Positions 1 to 11,617 of a stretch of 64,000 bases of DNA are shown piece by piece (within the stretch, counting starts at the first letter, position 1; every line of letters begins with the position of its first letter). A program made the position numbers and the translations under genes. Under the pieces are notes generated by a model. It had not been told where the DNA came from. It searched no databases and saw nothing but the letters and a program-made list of their open reading frames with translations. Source of the stretch: Laccaria trichodermophora (Eukaryota; Basidiomycota; Agaricomycetes; Agaricales; Hydnangiaceae); assembly GCA_018417955.1 (NCBI GenBank), contig JACTVC010000049.1, positions 1-64,000 on the forward strand. Direction: 5' to 3'.

Positions 1-100
1 ACCCTAACCCTAACCCTAACCTAACCTAACCCTAACCCTAACCCTAACCCTAACCCTAACCCTAACCCTAACCCTAACCCTAACCCTAACCCTAACCCTA
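1..100. repeat. Telomere repeat, CCCTAA/TTAGGG
   Basis: Near-perfect CCCTAA tandem array (TTAGGG on the minus strand), so base 1 lies at or near a chromosome end. Around bases 16-30 two units are shortened to CCTAA. The array stops at about base 100, where it passes without a spacer into a C-rich tract that is coding on the minus strand. Confidence 0.98.
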
Positions 101-2319
101 ATCCCCCTCCCCCTCCCCCTCGCCCTCCGCCACCGCCCTCCTCTTCCTCTTCCCACCCCTGGCGATACTCGCGCTCTCGCCCCTCGCCGTTCCCCCATTC
201 ACAACAACGGCAACGGCATCCAACCGTTCCATATACTCACTCCTCTCCATATCCGTCTCCACCCCCGCAATCATCACGCTCCCTAGTTGTTTCTGGATTT
301 TGGAAAGCCGCCGTTGAACACGACTTCGCCCCATTTCGCTCGAATTTGTTTCTAGGTCTGAGAGGAGCTTGAGAAGTAGGACTTGGACACCGTGCATTAA
401 GATCGTTTGTCTGAATCTTGATGATTTTAGCGCTTATGGAAAATCAAATCAGTCATCGTCGTCAAAACAAAAGAAAAACCGACCATCCATCTCATCTTTC
501 AACTCCCTCAACTCCCTCTCCCCATCTTCATCCAACGCAACAGGCGTATACCTTGCCATATCAAGCCTCCCAACACCCTTCTCCCTCTCTCTTCTCTCCC
601 GTTCCTTCTCCTGCGTCTCCTTCTCCCTCTCTCGGAATTCACGTTCCTTCTCCCTCATATCCTTTTCACGCTCTTTAACCCCCCTCTCGCGCTCCTTGAC
701 CCCCTTTTCCCGATCGCGCACTTCCAGTTCGCGCTGCGCACATTCTTGTTCCCTAGATCCAATATCCTTCTCGCAGTCGTCGAGTTCTTCGTCATGTGGG
801 TGTGGGGAATCATCAGCTTGAACTTGAATCCCAACTTCACACATCAACGTCCCCTCCCCCCGTTTCCTCACCATCCCCTCCAACTCATCCACCCTAAGCC
901 GATACAACCTCCCCTCCTCAATCCTCATCCTCTCCTCCTGTATCCTCAACTGTTCCTGGATCCGAAACCTTCTCTCGAGATCCTCCACCCTCCGCGCATC
1001 CAACACGCGGTTCTCTTCTTCGCGACATTCCGATAAGCGATTGGTAAGGTCTTGGATTTGAACGTCCTGTTCTAGGATACGAGCGTCCTGTTCTAGGATA
1101 CGAGCGTCCTGTTCTAGGATACGAGCGTCCCGTTCCTTGAGACGCAGTTCCCTTTCTTTAACACGCGCAGAGAGCTTATCGCACTCTTCCGAACTCCACG
1201 AGCCCCGCCTCTGTTCGAGCCTAGCTTCAAGTTCCTCAATACGCGCATCCCGTTCACGAAGACACTCGTCTCCCTTTGTCGATGGGTCTTGAAGACGAGC
1301 ATGTAGTCCCTCAACACGAGACTCCAGCTCCTCAAGCCTCGTATCCCGTTCTTTCAAAAGCTGATCAAGCTCCTGCACACGGGCCTCTTGCTCTTTGAGG
1401 AGCGCATCGCGTTCCTCAAGCCCTCCTTCGTTAAGTCGTGCAGTACACTCCTCCAGACGCTCATCCGAATCCCTTAGTTGACCCTCAAGGAGCCGCACAC
1501 GAGCATCCCCTCTTACGCGTTGAGGGCCCTATCCCGCTCCTTAAGCGTCGATTCGAGTTCTTGGACTCGACGTTTGAGGTCGACGGGAGTGATAGCTCCA
1601 TTGACGGGTGTGCGAGGAGGAGGGGGAGGAAGGAAACTTGGGCGTTTCATGCCAGGGCCTGCCAGTTCCTGGGCGGTACTACTGCGGTTGCGGGTGACGA
1701 CGGCGCCGGAGGTGGGAGTGGGAGGGACGGGGTTCTTGGAACGAGAAACGTTGTCGAGGGAGGCGGACATGCTGAGGCATGACTGAGACCATCCTTCTAA
1801 CGTGAGATGTACGTGATGGTGGCAATTGAAAGTTGTTGGGTGCTCGAGATGTCGATGGGATCACAGCGGAATTCGAGGGAGGAGGATCGTCTTCTTCGTC
1901 ATCCAAATCTGACAGACTCTCCAAATCCGACTCGAACCCCGGAACATGCAATGGTCCAGCCGACGCAGACGCGGACGTTCCAGCACGGATTTTCCATTTT
2001 GTTGTTGATCCTTGGCAGCAGCCATAGACGCAGACCTCGCAGACCTCCTCTCCCTATCCTTCACCCTCCTCTCCCTCGCCTTCCTCGACGAACTCTTCCT
2101 AGTACTCGCCGCTGCCCCTCCCCCACCCTTCCTTGTAAAGTTGATTCGATACCGCTCGTGCGTCTCGTTCGAGATCCCCAGATCCCCAGTGACGGTTTCC
2201 ATCATGAACTTGCTGAACCGCGGACACGAACGATGTCGTTCTTTGCATGCTTTACATGCGACAACTCGTTCGACGTCGCAGATCCGTTTAGTTGGGTCCT
2301 GAGCGCAATAGTCGCATGT
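98..2319 (-). CDS. Zinc-finger-like / coiled-coil protein abutting the telomere
   Basis: Multi-exon minus-strand gene of unknown function. The first recognisable exon (from about 2319, after a CTGAC branch site and GTAG acceptor) encodes a cysteine cluster, CDYC...C...CKAC...C, resembling the zinc-cluster-like modules of many Agaricomycete hypothetical proteins. A basic Arg/Lys segment and a Ser/Pro region follow. Then comes a long Glu/Arg coiled coil (about 1470-450) with repeats of ERDARI and DARILEQ type. A GTAAGA intron (about 1473-1516) joins the Pro-rich exon to the coiled coil in frame. A second intron (about 400-470) joins the coiled coil to a last exon beginning QTILMHGVQVLLLKLLSDLE, which ends in GEGEGEGD and a TAG at 98-100. 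That TAG belongs to the first telomere unit. Junctions in the 1.5-2.2 kb stretch and the 5' end are unresolved; a further exon may reach about 2560. Likely nuclear or structural, by inference only. Confidence 0.6.
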
Positions 2320-2614
2320 CTACCACAAAGCCCAACGTCAGCTTCACATCCAAGAAAAAACGGAATGGAAAGAAACGAACCGGACTGCCAAGCGTGTCTA
2401 ACCATTTTTTCCGTCGTTCCCTGCCACCAGACGAGCTTTTGAGGTTACAGAAGAGGTTCGTGAATTGGAGGTGTCCCATTAGACTCCAGAGCACGTGTTA
2501 GCATCGATTTGACGAATTTCTTGGTCACGTTTTTCTTTTGAGCTCCACCCAGATGAACTTCAAGTCAAGGTCCGAACTTCTTCTTCACTCCTACCGTCAC
2601 TCCTACTCTGCCTA

Positions 2615-4372
2615 ATGCCCCTCTCAGCAATCATAACACAACCCGCGAAATTCGCAGCCCAGCGTATCTGTCCTGTCCAACAATGCTCGCGTGCAAGTCG
2701 TGCATTCCACCAAGTACACACCCAGCGCGCCTGTGGTTCGTCTCACACGATACTTTGTGCATGAAACTCCTTGGCTGAACATACGCGTAGCTCATCTTCA
2801 CCAACGGTCTGTGCAGGACAGACAGTGGTCGCAGAGCGGTATTTCCAGACACTGCTCCACCCAAGCCCACATGACACAGAAAACGCGCGAGCCATGTCCA
2901 GCTATCGAAGCACTGTACCGCGGAAATCAGGAATACATGAAGACCATGAGGTTGACTAATCCTGGGCTGTTGCAGGATCTGGCGATTGAGGGTCAACGTA
3001 CGTGTTTTTTCTACATTCAATGGCTGTCATGGTTCCGTTCTGTTCACTGCCACATGTCCCCAAGATCCGTACCTCCCTCTCCCGTCTCATTGCTTTTCAT
3101 CCATACTCGTTCCCATAACTTTGCCGCCTGTCACTAACCCTCCGCCCAGGTCCCCCATTTATGCTTGTCGACTGCTCGGACAGCAGGGTAAATGAACAGG
3201 GCATCTTTTCTGCTAAACCGGGTACTATATTCACCACAGGAAATATCACAAATCAATTCGATGAGGCCGGTTTAAGCTCGTGAGTGATTGCTTTGGCGGT
3301 TTTGTTATTTCTTTTCTGGTTTTGCAACATCCGCGGGTTTCCGTTCACTCGCTTTTTACATTCATTCTGGTGCTCCGAATTTGGTTACTTACACCACTAG
3401 GATCTGTCTACCACGATATCTTCCGGTTCAACCGCCTTACTTCGTTATCAGCTGGACTGCTACCTTTTTTTTGCCCTTCATCTCGAGGCGTCCGTAAAGA
3501 GTGATATACATTTGTGGTCTGTTCACTTCTTGTGTTAGGTCCGTGAGGGTTCGCATTTCCCCTCAACGTTCACTTATCTGCACGTTGCCATTTTATCCTT
3601 TACCGCATTTTCACCTCCCATTTTGCACCCCGCGTGTTGGCTCTGACTTACTAACCTATGTCTTTCAACAGGAGCGCGGTTCTTGCCTACGCACTATCGA
3701 CACTCAAGGTCAAACACGTGGTCGTACTGGGGCATTACGGATGCGGAGGCGTAGCCGCCACTATGCTCCCGTTCCAGTCCCCACTACAACCACCAATTGT
3801 AGATGCGCAGAAGCAAGGACTGCAGTTCAGTCCTGCGAATTTGGTGGTCAAGAGCTGGATACATAATATTCGGGATTTGTATGAGATGTCTGAGCGGTTA
3901 GCACTTTCCTTCTCTTCTTTTTTGTTTTGTTTCGTTGATATGGAGATGGGTTGTAGGGCGGAGATTGTACGTCACCGGTAAGAACAACCGTGCATGGAGG
4001 AGTTGCCTCATTTACATTGTCGTACGTTTGTCAAGCACCCGTTTTCGTGGACAGTACTGAGATTTATTTTGGTCAGCCGCGTTCCGCGCTCTTGTGGAAG
4101 AGAATGTCAAGGCAAACGTGAAGAGGATCAGTGATTCAACGTTGATTCGACATGTGAGTCACTTCCTTTTCCCATTGTTGTGTTCTTCGCGGACTAATAA
4201 AAGTAATCAACAGCACTACGCACATGATCAAGGCGCAGTGTACATCCATGGCTGGGTGTACGACGTGGAGAGCGGAGAGGTGTCTGATTTGGGCGTCTCC
4301 GCTGGTCCGCCTGGGAAGGAGGTTCCGCCCGCGCCGTTTCCTTTGGTCGCTTCATCGACATCTGGAAAATAG
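2615..4372 (+). CDS. Beta-class carbonic anhydrase, probably mitochondrial
   Basis: Reversible hydration of CO2 to bicarbonate. Both zinc-site motifs of the beta class are present: CSDSRV (Cys and Asp) and GHYGCGG (His and Cys). Other family features are NQFDEAGLSSSAVLAYA and a C-terminal HGWVYDVESGEVSDLGV block. Proposed exons: 2615-2713, 2817-2997, 3150-3279, 3672-3896, 3964-3977, 4077-4153 and 4214-4372, with phases that join in frame. The proposed first exon (MPLSAIITQPAKFAAQR, later SRASRAFHQ) is rich in Arg and Ser and lacks acids, like a mitochondrial presequence. If it is wrong, translation may start at the Met at 2871. Two oddities are an intron of 392 bases (3280-3671), long for this genome, and a 14-base exon, which is the least certain join. 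The core identity is secure. Confidence 0.9.
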
Positions 4373-6159
4373 GTGTACCCAGTAAATTTGGGCAGTATAG
4401 CGATCCGTTTGTAATGGAAGGATTTTCATAGGCTCACTTTTTTGTGTTTATGATCAAGGATCAAGTTTGCTCGGCTATATGTCCTCTACTAATGAATTCA
4501 CGGTGTTCACGGGATCAATCCTTCTTGGCAGACCGGTAGACTTCCGTGGTTATGGGCTTACTCTCCGGCTGCCAATGGCGTTGGGCAATTGATAGTGCGT
4601 CGACGGGTGTGTGTCGAACCTCAGAAGAGAGGGTCTGGCCACGTTCAAGCCACGTTTGGCAGGAGCTTCCATGTTAAGTAGAGGTAGGCACGCATGGGAC
4701 TACAAGTTTACGTCGAGCAACTGGATGGCGTCCGGTGCGGAGCATGGGAGACTGAGCCTAAAAATATTCAAATTGAACTACTAGGGGCCGTGGTTCCCTA
4801 ATAAAAATATGGAATGTGCGTCTACCTTGACGCTATGGGTGATGGGTGAGTTAACCCCAACGCCGCCCATCTCCCGCCTCCTTCATCAAGACCGCCATTG
4901 ACTGCGGACCAGCATGCTTAACAGTGTTTTTGCCAATTGTGCGGCTGTTGATAAAGTCGAGGTTGACGATAATGATGTTGGATGTAGAAGGGCGGACGCA
5001 GAGCTTAAATAGTGAACGCGATAACGAACGACTTAGTGGATGGATGGGAGATCATGTTGGTTGAGTTGTTCCTCTCTGAATTATAGCCGACGGTACACTA
5101 TACGTACAAGGTATCAGAATTGAGGAAAGAAGGCCAACGAAAAAACTCACCAGCTTTACGCTTCAAGGTATGACGGTGGAGTTCCGTAACCCATCAAAGC
5201 CACAATCTGAGGACTAGCGAAAATGATCAGCATGGGTAGAATAACAAAGAAGAGAGAGCTAGGAACACACGATTTTCTTGCAGCGGACGCAAAGAGAGCA
5301 TGTCGATCTCGGTGGTCGGTGGTGTGTTTGGGGCCTCGGTCATCGTAATATGACGTATAGAGAAAGAGGAGGAAATGGGTGTTCAAGAAGACGCAAGTAA
5401 AGGCGATGATATAGCTCGGAGCGATGCGTGGATGAAATGTAGGTAAAAAGCCAGGGCAGGTGCATGAATGATAGAACGTTTATGTGGTAGGGGTATTTCG
5501 GATAGCAAGGAGCATGTGATGATAAGCGAAAATAGCACGACGACGAGGGAGAGGAAAAAATAGAAAGAAAGAGAAAAACACGCAACCAAACTCGATATCA
5601 AGCCCATCCTCCTCCTCCTCTATCCTATGCGTGGGTGAAATCGCCGCACCCACCAGGAATTTTTTTTGTTTGCCGGCATCGTCCTCTTCGCTCCTGACGG
5701 CGTGTTTCTCCCAGCTGGCATGCCTCTCCCTCCTACGACAAGGGCGCTTCTCCCTCTGCCACCCGCGGGCGCGCTCTCCCTTCCACCCACAAGCATGTTA
5801 CACCACCACCAGTGACGCTCTCCCCTCCAGCGGCAGGTACACCGCTATTCTTCACACCCGCCCGACTCTTACTCCCTACCCCTCCCAACGATTGCAAGCG
5901 GCAACTACTCCGAATCGCCATCCTCCCCATCACGCTCCTGTATACGCTCATGTTCAGAGTCCTCGTCCTCCCCTTCGTCCTCCTCCAACAAAGCTATAGA
6001 AGGCGGAGAGCTACGGTTCGGGCTAGCACCACCTTGTGTGACCGTTGTGGGCTTGCAAATGCGACTTGTGGGATGGATGCGTTTGCGCGTGCGAATGGGT
6101 TTGCGACTACGATTGCGTATCGATCGATCCGACTCTTGAGAAAGCGGGAGCAGCGACAT
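4373..6159. other. Intergenic, no recognised gene
   Basis: About 1.8 kb. Some hydrophobic or Ser-rich open frames occur on the minus strand (5156-5607), with a plausible GTGTGT...CTGAT...CTAG intron. They do not assemble into a recognisable protein. A minus-strand frame ending in acidic residues (5905-6159) lies directly downstream of the next gene and is probably its 3' UTR. Confidence 0.4.
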
Positions 6160-6585
6160 CTACCACCCTCGTGAAGGCTGTTGTTGCTGACGCCGGTGCA
6201 TGACCGCCATTTGCTGTTGCGTCTCAAAGGTTCCTTGCTTCTCGACGCGCTTCATTGATTGCCTAAATGTGAGGGTTCATTAGCCCGAGCCGGGTTTCGG
6301 AGGAGAATAGGAAGAATGTAACACAGAAAGAAAGAAAAAGGGAGACCTACTGATCGCAAACAGTCCCAGAACCGACAAGAACTTTACCCTTTAAGAGGGA
6401 TGGGAGCGGAAAAGGGACAGAGGAAAAAAGAGGAACCAAAGGGAGAGGTTCCAAAGGCCAGAAAGAACACGCGCAACGAGACCCCTGCGAGGAACGTCTG
6501 AGGATCGAACACCTAGACAATGGCGGGAAAGGGACTCACCTAGCACAATACTACTCCCACTAACCGCATATTTTTGGTGATGGTT
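6160..6585 (-). CDS. Small spliced protein, unknown function
   Basis: Three exons read through in frame on the minus strand: about 6585-6540, 6381-6351 (31 bases) and 6262-6160. They are joined by GTGAGT and GTAGGT donors with AAAG and TTTAG acceptors. The product contains YAVSGSSIVLVLVGSGTVC, then DQQSMKRVEKQGTFETQQQ, and ends in a Gln-rich QQQQPSRGW. A short hydrophobic segment followed by a charged, Gln-rich tail suggests a small single-helix membrane protein, possibly mitochondrial. I could not identify a start codon; it may lie in an upstream exon. I do not recognise a named family. Confidence 0.45.
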
Positions 6586-8838
6586 TAGGGGAGATGATGA
6601 TTCTAGGAGCAGAGACCGTTGTTACTGTTGGGTGCCGACGTGAGTGTTTGGTGGTAGACCGGTAGAGTCTCATCGATGCGTGACGTCAACAACTTCAAGA
6701 CACGTGACAATCACATCACACCACTTGGTGTAAAACCTAGGAAGCGGAAGCGCGTCAACCATTCTCAAACCGTTCATGGCAAGCCGAGAATGTGCATGAG
6801 AATGTGCAAGCCACACAACTTTCGCCTCACGCTCGTCGTTCCGCAGTTCTGAATTTGCCCCGATATATTCGTGGACACCCACTACCATCGCAGACGCGCC
6901 CAGCCCTCCACTTCCGAGTCGCGACTTCGGCACTCGAATCACCAACCGACAAGTCATCAACGATTTTTCAGGAGGTTACGGAGGGACCGTGCGTAGGCGA
7001 GTTATCACCCTTTTTTTTACCAGCGCTGCGAGGTGTTGACGTTCTAAGCTATGCACAATTTATCCCTCCCTCCAGTATGCATCAATTTCAGATGGTCTTG
7101 TCCGCTTTTAATGGAACTATCTACTTGTACCTCCCTTCCCCACCTTGACTGCCCACTTTGACCCGCCCCGCGTTCGCTTACGTGTACGAATGTCTCGACT
7201 TCAGCCTTTCGACATTCTCTCCGTTGAGAACAAACTTCGACAGCCTTCGCATTGAGGGCCACAGCAAAGAAATATACCAAGAATTTGGCAAGCTCTAGGC
7301 CTCACTTCGAGTCTCGGACGAACCCAGACACTATCCACTCATACTTTCCCGATGCACTATACTCCAACCACTGTATCAAAACTATATCCTGCCGAGGGCT
7401 CAACGACTCTTCGACGGCCCTGGTATCTCCGTCAGGTACTTAGTACTTGTTGGACGGTCGTACTGTTGCCAGTGAAGCGCGCGGATACGGAACGGATGAA
7501 CATCCCAACTATGACAGCTCTCATGAAATCACACCTTTCTCGTCGACGTCCCTCCATCATCACGACGTTCGTCAAAAGCAAGAAAACACAGGGATTCGTT
7601 GTTCATTCTCGACGCTATTTATCAACACCGCAGATACATGACCACTAAGCTCGTCATGTCAGCGTCTCGACAATCACGTACCTGCCCTTCCTTTTCGACT
7701 CATAGGAATGCAACTGCACAAACATGAGATTGAGTTGAGGAGGGAAGAGTCATGCGAGCCTTCCGATCGTGCACCGTGTAATTGGAAAGTTCTGGTAGCG
7801 GCCCCTGGTGTGGGCGTACTCAGCATGAGGCATGTTGCCTGAAAGCATGTGATGCAAAAAGGTCCCCATAGGAGACAAAGGTAAAACTCACGGCAACGGT
7901 TGTAGTGAGCATAACGGCGCTTGTCAGAGCGAAGGTGAAGAAAATTCAAGCACAAAGAAAAAAAAAGGAAGGGTAATGATGCGATCGCAATCGAGATCCG
8001 TCCAAGATTTAGAACCGAAGGAGAGGGAGCCACGAGGCTGTTTGTTAATCGAAGGCCGATCACAAGCTCGTTCAATAAGGACCTCAAACTTCAATAGAAG
8101 CTGGGCATGGCAGGTAAAGTCGTATTTTATATCTATGTATCATATCAAATATTTGGAGCGATGGATCATTCCTTGAGGAACAAAACCAAATTATTACTCT
8201 GGGCCTCAGACCTCGAGGCAAAAATGATTGTGCGGGTTTTAAATGATTTTGAAAAAGAATGAGAAGTAAAAAAAAAGAAAAAAAAGGACAAAGGCCAAGG
8301 TACACTTTCTCCGGATAGAGCGCAGTGTGGGTCCACCTTTCTTTCCTTCATTTGTCATTTGCTACACGAGGAGGTTCGCGGGATATGTAAGTTCGCGCCA
8401 AAGTGTCCTCATCTGAGTCGGTAAACACCCCAAATGTTGACGAGTCTTACAAAACCCAGAGTCAATATACAGATAAATAGCGCAACAAAGGACGTAGGTA
8501 CGACTTCACATATGTCGAAGTCTGTCTACGAGAGACTATGGAAACACCACATTCCCGTCCTGCGCTTCAAAGCTGCGATAGTGCCCTGCTTCCTTGATTT
8601 TGAAGTTTGAGCTTGAAAACGACAAGAGAACGGCTGATCGAAAAAGTCGTGGAGGTCACTGGGAGTGGCATGATGACAGGGCGAGCTGCGTAAAGTAGAA
8701 GCGGACCACGTTGAGAGGGCCATCTGGCACGAAAAAGGTGAGTGTTGTCGGCTATCGCCGGGGTTGAACGTCACTGAGCGCTTCTATTCGCACAAATAGC
8801 TCTTCGCTCCCACCAGCTTTACGACCTACGACCTCACG
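6586..8838. other. No recognised gene
   Basis: About 2.2 kb. Open frames of 60-140 codons occur on both strands (for example 7352-7648 + and 7674-8087 -), but none shows a domain, a consistent splice model or low-stop continuity. Short A-rich runs lie near 8262-8290. A degraded gene could be present here, but I cannot support one. Confidence 0.3.
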
Positions 8839-9925
8839 ATGACCACTGGCGAAGGAGCGCATAAAGTCGAGAATACCGCTGGCCAAGCTTCTCTGGATGG
8901 TCAGGGAGGAACTGAGCTGGTAAGTATTGTGTCCATCCCTGCACAATTGATTTGAAATGAATAATTAGATATCTCAAACGAAAAGCGAACACCGTAACAG
9001 TGCGTATTCTTTGTCGTATATCTCGTCTATTTCACATAATGCGCGCAGTATACTATCGGTTATTCACTAAAGAAGGCCCACTCGAATCAAACAACCCGAT
9101 CTTCTCTAATGATCGCTTCATCAGTTGTATCTCGTCTAAATCGGTGGGACCCCCTCATACGGCAGCCTCGCTGAAGAGGTACATCTGCAAGATTGAAGGC
9201 GTGGAAGGCCCTGAAAAGGGCGCTTTGTATCTGTCGCTGTCAGAAAAGAAGCCTTTGGACGACTCTGCTCGTCTTGCGCTCCGAGGGAACCCTGGGCCAG
9301 GATCTTCTGAGGTTGACCCTGTAATTTTCGTTGTTGATAAGGGCACCGCTGAGGAGAGACCTAAATCTGCGAGTGGAGCGGGCTTGAATGAATTGTGTGA
9401 ACAACGTTATGGTGCGCCTTGTGGTTTTGTTCGCAAAACATGGTTAAACTCACGCTCACTATCGACACATCTACCATTCCACCGCCGCACACGGTTGTTT
9501 CCTTGAAAGATCGTCTTGTTCACGTAGAAGCGGTCTCGGGCCATGATGTTCAGTTGCTTGAAAACAAGGATGGAGAGATTACCTTGAACGATGGCGATGC
9601 CATCGCACTTCTTACTGACAATTTTCCCAGGTCGAAAGAGGATCGGCCGATAGTGTTCAAATATGCACAGAACGCTTTGGGACAGGGAAATGAGGGGAAA
9701 ACGGCGGAGCTTTCCATTACAGAAACTCAGATGGACGAAGTCGACGGTAGTTCATCTAGCGAGGGAGAGGGAAAGCCAAAGGGGACAATGGGTCATCTTG
9801 AAATCACACCAAGTGATATGGATCGACTTGACGGTGGTTCATCTCATGATAACGAAACTTGGGCGGCTTTCAGGGCATGGAAGAATGAGTTGGACGCAGC
9901 CGCCCTAAAATTTAAATCATTATAG
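8839..9925 (+). CDS. Agaricomycete protein with two related domains and a frame break
   Basis: Proposed exons are 8839-8919 (MTTGEGAHKVENTAGQ...), 8969-8993 and 9049 onward, with GTAAGT and GTAACA donors and introns of 49 and 55 bases. The first domain has LYYRLFTKEGPLESN, GPPHTAASLKRYICKIEG and PGSSEVDPVIFVV. The second, from about 9440, has STIPPPHTVVSLKDRLVHVE and a similar DDNFPRSKEDRPIVF-type end. The two are diverged copies of one module seen in tandem in mushroom hypothetical proteins; I know no function for it. Between the copies (about 9405-9440) the frame changes and no intron with an AG acceptor fits. This is a frameshift, a sequencing error or two overlapping genes. The C-terminal third is acidic and ends AALKFKSL. 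Confidence 0.6.
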
Positions 9926-10794
9926 ATTTTGTTGGGGGTTAGGAGGTGTAGATGGGGCAATAATTGGAGGTTCTTGTAAGCCTTTCATCCACGTTTCCCT
10001 ATAAATAAAAGCCAATTGTGCTTCGACAGTTGAAAGGCCGATGGTGGAGGTCGCCCTGAGTCTGGACTAACGAAGATCAGGATTTTGGTTGAAAAGGTGC
10101 GTTCCTTGGCTTTTTTCCATAGTTTCCCTTCCCTCTCTCTTCTTCGCACCTCACTCACCTTCCCTCCAAATACAGGCACCCCAATAACTCTATCTATATT
10201 ATGCGAACATAAGAGGGGCCATTGAGAAGATAATGTAAGTTCTGGTGCTCGATCCAAAGGTGGGTACGACCTCGAATCTCATCCGTCTCCCTTCAGCCAA
10301 CGCCTCTGCAACTGACTTCTCCTCTCCTGACTTTCGAGCCCGGTCCCTATCTTTCATAGCTCGATGTTCAGCTGCAAGGTGTCAATTTACAACAGTTTCG
10401 ACGATTTCTCGAGCTCTGAGTATCGGGGTGAAGCAGAGTTTGGGTACGGGGAGGTTGGGTTTTGAGAAATGTTAGGGGTGACGATGGCTGGAAAGAAAAA
10501 TTTGATGATAACCAACATAGCCGTCACCAAAGAAAGACGTAGTCTCAGAAGCAGAAAAAGGGACTCAAATTCTGCAGGTCCATTGGTTTACATTCGCTTC
10601 ACGCGTATGTCAAGGAATGTTTCAACCAGTGCGTTGCCAACGCCAAGAAAAGGCCACTGAAGAGCAACAATTTTCCGTTCTCTCTACAGTCCCTGCCAAG
10701 ATTGGCCAACTGATTTAGTTTACTGTAAAGCTAAGCCTTGAGGATTGTCTGCGGAACGTCAGCTTTCTTCCCCTCCTGCCTTGTTCTTCCACAC
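9926..10794. other. Weak coding traces, no gene called
   Basis: On the minus strand, pieces such as AAEHRAMKDRDRARKSGEEK (about 10390-10300) and RVIGVPVFGGK (about 10190) look protein-like and lie next to a GTGAGT donor. I could not join them without a stop. A small spliced gene on the minus strand is possible. Confidence 0.25.
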
Positions 10795-11617
10795 ATGCTC
10801 TTCCTCCTTCCGTATCTCGTGCCATCGCTCCTTTTGGTTCTTCAATGTACATGCTTTCCGCTTGTTTCACACCACAGCTCATGAAAGATCTATCCCGGTA
10901 GCTTCAGTACTCCTTCACCCTATTCCACGCCAAAATCGTCATTCTCACGATGCGGTTCGTGTATTGACTCCAACTTGACTCCAACTGACAGCACTGAATT
11001 TTTTTTATTTGCTTCTCTCAGTGCACGCCTTTGTGCGAGCCATACGATACTACGTTGGACGTAAGATCTCTTTTTTGAAATAGTCTAGCCATCCATTCCT
11101 TTCCTCAATTTCATTCCGGCAGGCCTGCATGTGTGGTCCCGCCACGTGTTTCTGTACTCCCGCCACTTAGGGTTAGAAGCAAACATGGAAGCCTGCGTTA
11201 ACAGTCATCTTAAACTAACGCCCACTCAGAAGACAGTGAATACAGCTCAAGAGGTTCTCGACGGTATGCACTGGATTAGGTTAAAAAGCCATAACGACAG
11301 CTTAGGAGTCTCTTGTAGAATTCCAGGACATCTGCGGAGAGTTTGGCCTCCCAGCGCCAAAAGTAACCTTTCCGGCAGGAATCTCGCCCCCAATCACGAA
11401 GACTAGCACAACGCGGACATCTACTAGCACTGCGGCTTTGACGGGAACCGCGAAATTAACTACAACTGGCTCTCCAACCAGCAGTGGAAGCACAGCCGCG
11501 TCGGTGAGCTCCCAAAGCTCTGCGACAGCCGGATCGACAAGTGGAGCGTTGTCTTTGCACATCGTTTGCGTTGCACATGCGGCGCTACTCGCAGCTTTTT
11601 TGGCGGCGTTGATGTGA
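10795..11617 (+). CDS. CFEM-domain, probably GPI-anchored surface protein
   Basis: CFEM proteins are fungal extracellular cysteine-rich proteins, some of which bind haem or act at host or cell surfaces. Exons 11022-11060, 11123-11135, 11177-11263 and 11319-11617 join in frame and give CTPLCEPYDTTLD, ACMCEANMEACVNSHL, then EVLDEFQDICGEFG. This is a typical CFEM cysteine spacing with the conserved Asp-Ile-Cys-Gly end. A Thr/Ser-rich stalk follows (TKTSTTRTSTSTAA...). The C-terminus is SGALSLHIVCVAHAALLAAF... and ends in Met, a good GPI-attachment signal. The first exon is tentative: a signal-peptide-like MLFLLPYLVPSLLLVL lies at 10795 but I could not splice it cleanly to 11022. Confidence is high for the core and low for the start. 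Confidence 0.65.

Noticed and set aside
6035..6110. GATA-like LCDRCGLANA on the plus strand
   Set aside because: Only the second half of a finger is present, in a frame without flanking support; it is antisense to the 3' region of the small minus-strand gene.
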